Virus record (IMG/VR): IMGVR_UViG_3300036985_001252
Location: 1-26,626 of that record
Strand: one strand, 5' to 3'
DNA: 26,626 nucleotides
DNA from: a virus
The translations under genes and the position numbers were made by a program. Positions 21,009-26,626 of this stretch are shown in pieces (the stretch's first letter is position 1; each line of letters begins with the position of its first letter). The notes beneath the pieces were generated by a model, which made no database searches, was not told the origin of the DNA, and was given only the letters and a program-made list of their open reading frames with translations.

Positions 21009-22619
21009 TTAGTTTGCTGAGAAAGTCTTCTTCCAAGCAGGTTTATTACTGTCATCTGGTTTGATGTATCTGTCTCTTTGTGCTGCCATACGCTGTTGTG
21101 GACTGCGTCCATCCCAGGGTTCTGCAATTCCTTGTAAACAAGCAAGGAGAGCATAACGGCAACTATCAATTGCATCATCTGGATCACTGAAGCGTCCTCG
21201 TTCGTCTACATAGTAGTTAGTTGCTTCACTCAAGAACTGTGTGCAGTTTTCGTTGACCATTAGACTACCTACCTCCAACATTTGTCGCATTTGATTTATG
21301 CCATAACTTTTGTGATTGGTTACACGCCCTTGTTGGTCAGGAGGATTCATAATTGCTCGTTCATAAACATTAAGTTGATATTGTTCAAATAGTTCACGAA
21401 TACTGCTACTGCTCATAGTGTATCTGCCACTAGTGTTTGCGTCAGCAGGAAGAACAATAGGAGTGCCAAACACTTCAGGACGAAGTAAATGATTGATATA
21501 TTGAGTGGGGACTGCTTCTTCAACGCCCTGCACAACAATCTGTCTATGTAAATAAGCAGTTTTTTCATATGGATCCCAATACATTAAACTAATAACTGTT
21601 TTGTCGTTGACCAAGCCCAAGTCTAATGCTATAACTCGCTGTATGTTTGACATACGCATAAAGTCAATGTCACCGGATTTGTATAGTGGCCAATTGCCCA
21701 ACTGAAACACAGCACCTTTACCCATAACAGGTTTACCAGCAATACGTGCTTCACGTTCATGTGGTAAGTAATCTCGTTCTAGTTGTCTACGTGTTTCTTT
21801 TAATAAGAATGGTTCACCCCATGGACTATATTCAGGAACATCATCCCATGACACACGGATAAACTCATAGCCTTCTTCGTTGTTCCAAAACTTGCTTACA
21901 AGTCCGTTGAGTCCTTTGAGCGGTGTAAATGAGCAGAGAACTTTTCCCTGCGTTGTTGCTGTTCTAGTAACAATTTCACTGAAGAAATCATCTGGTGGTT
22001 GCTCGTCAAATACTGCAAGATCCAAGCGGAATCCTTGCATTTGTCTAACTTCCTGCGTGTAGTTAGCAAATAACAAATAACTATTGCTTCCAGATACATG
22101 CTTAACTTCACAACCAATGTTGTTGGCTCCATCGTTTCGCATAGTATCAGCAACAATGCAGTCGCGAGGAATGGCACCAGTTCCCAGATTTTCTGTAATT
22201 TTGACATCCTGTGTTCCTAATAATTCATTTTGTAGCACCAATGCTACCTGACTCCAGCCCTCACCTGCAACCATACAAGTTATTGGTTTATTAAATCTAT
22301 ATCCCTGCCACCAATCTGGATATAAACCAGTTAGGTGCATGGCAGTTTCATAACAAGTGCTTACTGTTTTACCAACACGATTGGCTGCAAGTATTCCTCT
22401 ACGATCCGCTGATCCAGTTAGAAAGAATTTCTTTTGGTGTTCAAATGGTCTAAAGTATTTGAGTTGATTCCACTTCATGTCTTCAGCAACTTCAATACTG
22501 AGACTCATTAACTTTGTTTTTAATGGTCCTGGTATTGTTTTAAGTGCATCAACAGTTAGGTCGTGTTCATCCACTGCCCAACGCAATGCTCTAGCCATTA
22601 ATACATCATTGCCCAGCAT
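21009..22619 (-). CDS. Terminase large subunit 2 (TerL2), complete
   Basis: A 536-aa packaging motor with both domains. ATPase: Walker A AANRVGKT (78-85), Walker B LAVFDEQPPDD (D205-E206), and coupling motif CSFTPLKG (229-236). Nuclease: first acidic strand VIALDLGL (D333), an Asp in LPADAN (around 392), and the last motif SDPDDAIDSCRYALL (around 479-493). Length and motif order are those of a full TerL. It lies directly before the portal block, coupled at its start to paralogue C (TAATG). It is distinct from TerL1 at the left edge. Ends in a basic, probably disordered tail. Confidence 0.92.
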   Translation of the reverse strand: MLGNDVLMARALRWAVDEHDLTVDALKTIPGPLKTKLMSLSIEVAEDMKWNQLKYFRPFEHQKKFFLTGSADRRGILAANRVGKTVSTCYETAMHLTGLYPDWWQGYRFNKPITCMVAGEGWSQVALVLQNELLGTQDVKITENLGTGAIPRDCIVADTMRNDGANNIGCEVKHVSGSNSYLLFANYTQEVRQMQGFRLDLAVFDEQPPDDFFSEIVTRTATTQGKVLCSFTPLKGLNGLVSKFWNNEEGYEFIRVSWDDVPEYSPWGEPFLLKETRRQLERDYLPHEREARIAGKPVMGKGAVFQLGNWPLYKSGDIDFMRMSNIQRVIALDLGLVNDKTVISLMYWDPYEKTAYLHRQIVVQGVEEAVPTQYINHLLRPEVFGTPIVLPADANTSGRYTMSSSSIRELFEQYQLNVYERAIMNPPDQQGRVTNHKSYGINQMRQMLEVGSLMVNENCTQFLSEATNYYVDERGRFSDPDDAIDSCRYALLACLQGIAEPWDGRSPQQRMAAQRDRYIKPDDSNKPAWKKTFSAN

Positions 22620-22825
22620 TACATATTCCTTAGTTTATTTGCTACAAGTTTACTGTCAAGATATCTAACAAATGCTTGTAGTTCGTCGTGACTTAATATT
22701 AGAAATATTTCTAAATCATCTTCATCATCACGATTGAATTTAAAGTGAAGTTCAAATTGATCTGGACCAGTCCAAACTCCACCTATGTCTATGGCACTAT
22801 CTTCATTGTGTGTTAGATTGAACAT
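22619..22825 (-). CDS. Terminase-adjacent small protein, paralogue C
   Basis: A 68-aa protein from ATG 22825 (MFNLTHNEDSAIDIGGVWTG); a longer in-frame start at 22918 would lie deep in the preceding gene. The layout, a strand-rich core (DQFELHFKFNRDDEDDLEIF) followed by LSHDELQAFVRYLDSKL, matches the C-terminal pattern of paralogues A and B, more weakly than those two match each other. It directly precedes TerL2 with a 1-nt overlap. Function unknown. Confidence 0.6.
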   Translation of the reverse strand: MFNLTHNEDSAIDIGGVWTGPDQFELHFKFNRDDEDDLEIFLILSHDELQAFVRYLDSKLVANKLRNM

Positions 22826-23114
22826 CTCTAATTTTTTCTTTAACAATGTAAATGTGATGTATGGCTGTAGATAAATCACTGAGTTCTTTACTGGACATTT
22901 TCCAAGTATCAGGATCATTAATATCTACACCATCACGTTTGTCTAGTCCTGCTTGTAAGCGTTCTGTTAACAAGCGTAGGATATGTTCAATTTGTCCAGG
23001 AAACTTTTCGGCAAAAGCAACTCTGTGACTGGCATTAATCTTTTGAAGTATTAATGTGTCACTGACTCGGCTTGCTTCTTGAGCACGACGAATTTCTGTG
23101 TCACGGGCTGTCAT
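22803..23114 (-). CDS. Small helical protein, 103 aa, possible small terminase component
   Basis: An all-helical protein (TARDTEIRRAQEASRVSDTL; FPGQIEHILRLLTERLQAGL; SKELSDLSTAIHHIYIVKEK) lying one gene before TerL2. The size fits T7 gp18-like small terminases, which are sequence-divergent and helical, and the site fits too. A second candidate is the 138-aa protein at 25998-26414. ATGA overlap with the 263-aa gene. Confidence 0.5.
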   Translation of the reverse strand: MTARDTEIRRAQEASRVSDTLILQKINASHRVAFAEKFPGQIEHILRLLTERLQAGLDKRDGVDINDPDTWKMSSKELSDLSTAIHHIYIVKEKIRDVQSNTQ

Positions 23115-23902
23115 TTAGTCAAGTCCCAAACATCCGTAACACCTGCGCCACCAAGACTGATAAACTCTCTGTCTATCCATACCTCCCACTGTGATGAATT
23201 GTTAACTTTGAAACTTTGCATTAGTCCACGTAGTTTACGACCCTGTGGTGTCAGTGTGCCATCATTACGCACAATAACTTGTTCACCTGTTCTTGGATCA
23301 ACCCATTTGATAATCTCAGGACGCTCACGACCAAACTTGTCTAACTTAACACCGTGTGGGCGTTGTTCAATTGGACCAACAATTTCATAACTAATTTCGC
23401 CTGACTTGTATTTGCGAAAGTATACTGAAACTTTCTTGTCCTGCATACGTGCTTCAAAGTCAGTGTGTGGAATAACATTGCTGACAAAGATGTTTTGTAA
23501 TTGAGTTGGTTCAGGTAAATGATTGTCACGTGGAGGAACTGGTTTCAAATCTTCTACTGGCACTAGTTCTGTTCTGTCAATGTATGGATTGTCTCCGCCC
23601 ATGAATTTTGGATCAACTTCTTGGCCATTTAATACATCCATGGCTACTTGATATTTTAATTTGTTGGCACGACCTTTTAGGTTTAATACAATGCCAGTTT
23701 CATCAAAGACAAATCTCTCTAAGTCTTTGGCTGTGGGAAAGTCTGTCATTAGACCATCAATGTCAAAGTCTGCTGTGCTTATTGCTTTAGGTGCAATGCC
23801 AGCAACTTGTTCTGCTACGTCTAAGATTTCTTGTTGTGTGGGTTCTTCGTCCCAGGGACTGGCTACTTCTTGAGTAGCAGGTGGTGATAATTTTTTTGTC
23901 AT
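23111..23902 (-). CDS. Conserved-looking phage protein, 263 aa, unknown
   Basis: I do not recognise a named family. The N-terminus is acidic (SPWDEEPTQQEILDVAEQVAG). The middle contains proline-rich VPVEDLKPVPPRDNHLPEPT. The C-terminal 130 residues form a compact beta-rich domain (KKVSVYFRKYKSGEISYEIVG; KWVDPRTGEQVIVRNDGT; QWEVWIDREFISLGGAGV). It is the first gene after a late-type box and leads to the terminase block, so a packaging or head role is plausible. Ribosome-binding site AAGGAA before ATG 23902. Confidence 0.65.
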   Translation of the reverse strand: MTKKLSPPATQEVASPWDEEPTQQEILDVAEQVAGIAPKAISTADFDIDGLMTDFPTAKDLERFVFDETGIVLNLKGRANKLKYQVAMDVLNGQEVDPKFMGGDNPYIDRTELVPVEDLKPVPPRDNHLPEPTQLQNIFVSNVIPHTDFEARMQDKKVSVYFRKYKSGEISYEIVGPIEQRPHGVKLDKFGRERPEIIKWVDPRTGEQVIVRNDGTLTPQGRKLRGLMQSFKVNNSSQWEVWIDREFISLGGAGVTDVWDLTK

Positions 23903-23978
23903 TTCTATTCCTTAATATAAACAAGAGAACTAATGTTCCCTTGCTTACTATGCTATAATAAGACTATTGTCTTAGTGT

Positions 23979-23986
23979 TATTTAGT
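23979..23986 (-). promoter_or_regulatory. T4-late-like box ACTAAATA upstream of the 263-aa gene
   Basis: The box overlaps the stop codon of the 56-aa gene. A leader of about 70 nt follows and contains a hairpin CAAGGAAC-ATTA-GTTCTCTTG (23923-23943, one bulge), which could affect translation or act as a weak terminator. Confidence 0.4.
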
Positions 23987-24152
23987 ATGGGCTGGTAGAA
24001 CCTAAGGCACCAGTGCGACTATTTGTCGTTCTTGGTTGTGCTCTAGGCTTAACTGGCTTACTAGGTTTACTTGGTTTAATCATCTTAGGCTGTTTGGCCT
24101 TTTCTGTTTTCTTTTTAGACTTGGGCAAGTTGAATTTTGTATATGTTGACAT
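23982..24152 (-). CDS. Small Lys/Pro-rich protein, 56 aa
   Basis: ATG at 24152, two bases after the stop of the proline-rich gene. The sequence is highly basic and disordered (KSKKKTEKAKQPKMIKPSKP, with repeats of PSKP and PVKP). This resembles nucleic-acid-binding tails. The stop lies in the late-type box. Unknown function; coding supported by the spacing and the lack of stops. Confidence 0.5.
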   Translation of the reverse strand: MSTYTKFNLPKSKKKTEKAKQPKMIKPSKPSKPVKPRAQPRTTNSRTGALGSTSPY

Positions 24153-24154
24153 TA

Positions 24155-24928
24155 TTACTTGCCTGCGAATCCACCGCCACCAAACAAACTACCACCGCTA
24201 TTGAAAGCGGAGCCTTCTAGTTGATCATAGTCACTGGCCATTGAATCAGGTTGCATACCACTTAGTTGTCCATTTGGATCATACCAAGGATCGCCACCGA
24301 CTTGATAACCATTATTATAATTGGCTGGCTGTTGACCACCACCGCCAATCATACCTTGGTAAGGATCATAGTCTGGAGGCATAACATCAGGACCACCATA
24401 CAGTCCACCCATAAACGGATCAGGGACTGGACCTTGAGGCATTCTAGCCTGAACTAAAGGATCATTAGGTCCGCCAACTTCATAATCTCTACCTGGTTTA
24501 TATTGCATATCACGAACATAAGGATCTGGTTGTGGTCCATATGGATTCATACTAGGATTCATTGGCATTTGTCCAGGATTAGGCTGAGGATTGAAAGTCT
24601 GTGGTGGAGGTGTCATTGGCTGTGCACCTAACATTGGTTTTCTCATCATAGCGCCTGGTGGTATGTCTGTTCTAGGTTGAGGAGACATAGCCTGCTGTAA
24701 CGGATTAGGTTGTTGTTGTGCCAAGGGATTAATCTTTGGCTGTGCAGGTTTAGAATAATTCTTAAATGGTTGACTTGCTTGACGCTGTGCTAATGTAGTT
24801 GTTACTGGTTTAGGCACAGGCATTTTAGCCACAGGCTTGGGTGCTGGCTTTGTTGGACTGGCCATACGCTGACGATTGACAATACTACCAATATTGCCTA
24901 GACCTTTTGACTTTGGTGATATTGCCAT
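24155..24928 (-). CDS. Proline/glutamine/glycine-rich disordered protein, 257 aa
   Basis: Low-complexity from end to end: N-terminal PKPVAKMPVPKPVTTTLAQR, central NPLAQQQPNPLQQAMSPQPR and NPYGPQPDPYVRDM, then a Gly-rich end (GGSLFGGGGFAGK). No enzymatic domain is seen. Similar linker-like proteins occur in virion operons, where they may be minor structural parts, but nothing specific is recognised. Preceded by the 100-aa RGPT-motif gene with six bases between them. Confidence 0.6.
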   Translation of the reverse strand: MAISPKSKGLGNIGSIVNRQRMASPTKPAPKPVAKMPVPKPVTTTLAQRQASQPFKNYSKPAQPKINPLAQQQPNPLQQAMSPQPRTDIPPGAMMRKPMLGAQPMTPPPQTFNPQPNPGQMPMNPSMNPYGPQPDPYVRDMQYKPGRDYEVGGPNDPLVQARMPQGPVPDPFMGGLYGGPDVMPPDYDPYQGMIGGGGQQPANYNNGYQVGGDPWYDPNGQLSGMQPDSMASDYDQLEGSAFNSGGSLFGGGGFAGK

Positions 24929-24934
24929 TGTTGA

Positions 24935-25237
24935 TTAACCTTTAGTAATTGGTTTTTTATATTTGCTGGATAGTTTACTACCATTAGCAGTTGGATTACT
25001 TTTAGGACCTGTATTGCTGTGTAGACCTTCTAATGCAGGATTAGTTTTACCTGCTTGTCCACGTCCACGCATTTCCAGTGCTGATGTAACCATATTGGCC
25101 AGTGTAGACTTTTCGCTACTGCTTGTTGACTTTGCCTTCATAAAGTCTTCACGCTTGCTACCAGTTGCTACGTTGCCAGTTGTTGGACCACGCTTTTGGT
25201 TTATGGCTTTGTTGCCCATTGGGTTAGTTGATGTCAT
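24935..25237 (-). CDS. RGPTxGN-motif protein, 100 aa
   Basis: A basic, Ser/Asn-rich protein with one INQKRGPTTGN near its N-terminus, matching two copies in the 122-aa protein at 25577-25945. The rest includes a probable helix (SEKSTLANMVTSALEMRGRG) and a Lys-rich tail. The function of the motif is unknown. In the same late operon. Confidence 0.6.
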   Translation of the reverse strand: MTSTNPMGNKAINQKRGPTTGNVATGSKREDFMKAKSTSSSEKSTLANMVTSALEMRGRGQAGKTNPALEGLHSNTGPKSNPTANGSKLSSKYKKPITKG

Positions 25238-25247
25238 TTTGTTTTCC

Positions 25248-25577
25248 TTATCCTACGATTGCTACTGGAGTAATGTAAGCAACTGCACTAGCAGTTCCAC
25301 CAATATAAAAATATACTGGACCAGTATTATTTAATGCGGCTACTTGAACAAATTCTGTTTGTCCAGCACCAACAATGGTTGCGGCTGAAGCACCAGTTAA
25401 TGCTCCTGATGTTTGAAACGACAATGTAATGGCACCAGTTAAACTTGTATTAGTTACTTTAACAAATGCTATATTAGTGTTGCCTGTGATACTAGTAGTT
25501 AAGTCTGCGCGAGCAATTGAACCAGCCGCTGGGGCTGTGATTCCTATTGCGGCGCCTAGTTTTTGATAGACTGTCAT
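25248..25577 (-). CDS. Small beta-rich virion protein candidate, 109 aa
   Basis: MTVYQKLGAAIGITAPAAGS is followed by alternating strands (LTTSITGNTNIAFVKVTNTS; GAITLSFQTSG; TEFVQVAALNNTGPVYFYIG). Ala/Thr/Gly-rich, no charged surface stretches. This is the composition of capsid decoration or fibre-like small proteins. The start overlaps the previous stop (TAATG). The role is inferred from composition and operon only. Confidence 0.55.
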   Translation of the reverse strand: MTVYQKLGAAIGITAPAAGSIARADLTTSITGNTNIAFVKVTNTSLTGAITLSFQTSGALTGASAATIVGAGQTEFVQVAALNNTGPVYFYIGGTASAVAYITPVAIVG

Positions 25578-25945
25578 TATCGTTGATTCCCTTTAGTTGG
25601 GCCACGACCTACATTGATACTGTCTGCGTTGCCTTTATAGTTTTGTGTAGCACTAGGAGCCCATGCTCTTGTGCCTGCAAAGCGACCGCCACCACTTTCA
25701 CGAACTTGTGGTCCACGATTGATGTTGTCACGAATGCTACCTTGTGCTGGTAACTTTGGTGTTACTCTGGCATCTGGATATGAACTGTCATCATCGCTTT
25801 TGTTACCAACTGTTGGACCACGTCCTTTGTTGATTAACGCATCGCTGTTGGTTTTCATATGTTGATTACCACTATACTTGCCTGTGCCGCGGCTAAAACC
25901 AGGACTTGCGGCTCCAGTTGCTGAATTTACTTTTTCAAACTTCAT
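25577..25945 (-). CDS. RGPTxGN-motif protein, 122 aa
   Basis: Carries the motif twice: ALINKGRGPTVGNKS around residue 40 and SINVGRGPTKGNQR at the C-terminus. A related INRGPQVRESGG lies in the middle. Disordered, Gly/Ser/Asn-rich, basic. First gene after the exact TATAAATA box at 25984-25991. The repeated motif may be a peptide ligand for another virion protein; this is inference. Confidence 0.6.
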   Translation of the reverse strand: MKFEKVNSATGAASPGFSRGTGKYSGNQHMKTNSDALINKGRGPTVGNKSDDDSSYPDARVTPKLPAQGSIRDNINRGPQVRESGGGRFAGTRAWAPSATQNYKGNADSINVGRGPTKGNQR

Positions 25946-25983
25946 TTTGATTTCCTTTGTTTAGCCTCTTAATGGCATAATGT

Positions 25984-25991
25984 TATTTATA
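25984..25991 (-). promoter_or_regulatory. TATAAATA box, exact T4-late consensus
   Basis: The minus strand reads TATAAATA, identical to the T4 late promoter core. A start site near 25978 gives a leader of about 33 nt to the 122-aa gene. Strongest member of the late-type box set in this window. Confidence 0.55.
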
Positions 25992-25997
25992 CTGATT

Positions 25998-26414
25998 TTA
26001 CTCAGCGTCTTCTTCTGTAATTTCTGGATTGATCTCTTGATAAATGCCAGTTAGGTTTGCCAATGCTTGTGTAAACGCAATTTGTTTTGCTGCCACTGCT
26101 TCGGCACTGTCTGTTACTTCTATCTTTGCCAATGTATTCATAACTTTATTCAATATCAAGTTGTGATACTTCAGCGTTGTTGCTTTATCGCCTTCGTTAC
26201 GTGCGTTGAGAAAGTCTTCTACTAGTAGTTCTTCATAATCACGTCCGCCTGTTTGAGCATCTAATGCACCCAACAAACTTCTAATGCTTACTTGATCTCT
26301 ACTACCTTTTTTACGGCCTGCGCCAGCACGATAACCACCGCGAGTTCCCTTATAAGGACTATTTTCAGTGCCTATAAGTTCTTCTTCCTGCTCTATAATT
26401 TCTTTTCTATCCAT
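25998..26414 (-). CDS. Putative terminase small subunit 2 / GYRAGAGRKKG protein
   Basis: A 138-aa protein with GGYRAGAGRKKGSRD near residues 26-40, the 'GARPGAGRPKG' type basic hook frequent at the N-terminus of phage small terminases. The rest is helical (DYEELLVEDFLNARNEGDKA; YHNLILNKVMNTLAKIEVTD) with an acidic end. It lies upstream of TerL2 in the late block. No clear ribosome-binding site before ATG 26414. Alternatives: a DNA-binding protein of another role. The 103-aa protein nearer TerL2 is the competing candidate. Confidence 0.5.
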   Translation of the reverse strand: MDRKEIIEQEEELIGTENSPYKGTRGGYRAGAGRKKGSRDQVSIRSLLGALDAQTGGRDYEELLVEDFLNARNEGDKATTLKYHNLILNKVMNTLAKIEVTDSAEAVAAKQIAFTQALANLTGIYQEINPEITEEDAE

Positions 26415-26524
26415 AATATTTTTAAGTTAATGCTTTACAAGTCACGCTTGCCAATTCGTTGTTGCCTGGATTAGAAAGCGACAAAATCATTCCAGTTCTT
26501 GATAGCATTAGGGTCGCTTAACCT

Positions 26525-26626
26525 TTACTCCAATGTTGATCTAATCATCCAAATAGATTTTTCTAAATCTAATGCTTGGTCCTGGGCATAGTTGCTGATT
26601 TCTTCCAGGTTTTCATCACTGGCCAC
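26525..26626 (-). CDS. C-terminal end of an unknown CDS, cut by the right edge
   Basis: An open frame enters from the right edge and ends with TAA at 26525-26527; 33 residues are visible (ASDENLEEISNYAQDQALDL, then a helical end). It is helical and acidic and cannot be identified. The 110 bases between it and the next gene hold an inverted pair AAGCGAC/GTCGCTT but no clear promoter. Confidence 0.45.
   Translation of the reverse strand: MASDENLEEISNYAQDQALDLEKSIWMIRSTLE

Noticed and set aside
26415-26524. Possible tRNA or small RNA in the right-hand gap
   Set aside because: Only an AAGCGAC/GTCGCTT pair 31 nt apart is visible; no T-loop, no terminator and no promoter.
1-26626. Prophage signs, CRISPR arrays and insertion sequences
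   Set aside because: No integrase, excisionase, att-like repeat next to a tRNA, regularly spaced repeats or transposase were seen.

Overview
The window is part of a double-stranded DNA bacteriophage genome. Every supportable gene is on the minus strand, so the genes read from position 26626 down to 1. Density is very high: small ORFs with 1-4 nt stop/start overlaps, little intergenic space, and no metabolic or ribosomal genes. The DNA is AT-rich. The short virion module has terminase, portal, scaffold, SU10-type capsid, two head-tail adaptors and fibres. No tape-measure gene lies between capsid and fibres, which points to a short-tailed (podovirus-like) phage. Glycine/threonine-rich fibre repeats resemble those of aquatic phages, so a marine or freshwater bacterial host is likely. 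The host cannot be named from this sequence.

Right and central part (26.6 to 8.9 kb), late/virion region in transcription order: a possible small terminase protein; a run of low-complexity or beta-rich small proteins, two sharing an RGPTxGN motif; an unknown 263-aa protein; a 103-aa protein; the large terminase TerL2; a zinc-ribbon-like protein; portal; a 114-aa protein; scaffold; major capsid protein; two adaptor-like proteins; two fibre proteins; a holin-like membrane protein; and a 187-aa unknown. A minus-strand terminator (8876-8912) closes this region. Several gaps carry a TATAAATA/CTAAATA box like the T4 late promoter, although the virion genes are not T4-like.

Left part (8.8 to 1 kb), early/accessory-like region: four tandem near-consensus sigma-70 promoters with 17-nt spacers, three of whose -35 boxes overlap or abut the stop codon of the gene before. 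They drive a 42-aa protein, a DUF4258-like protein, a NUMOD3 protein and an AAA+ ATPase. A second NUMOD3 protein follows the ATPase. Next come unknown small proteins in translationally coupled series, a lipoprotein with an out-of-frame overlapping partner, a candidate structured RNA, a compact single-subunit polymerase, an ImmA/IrrE-like metallopeptidase and a degenerate HNH protein. At the far left is a T7-like order: small membrane protein, small terminase, large terminase.

The main surprises are two unrelated-looking large terminase genes in one window, a three-member paralogous small-protein family next to both terminase loci, the compact polymerase, the structured RNA candidate, and the two promoter families. 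There are no tRNAs, rRNAs, CRISPR arrays, insertion sequences or integrases that I can support. No stretch above 300 bases lacks a gene.
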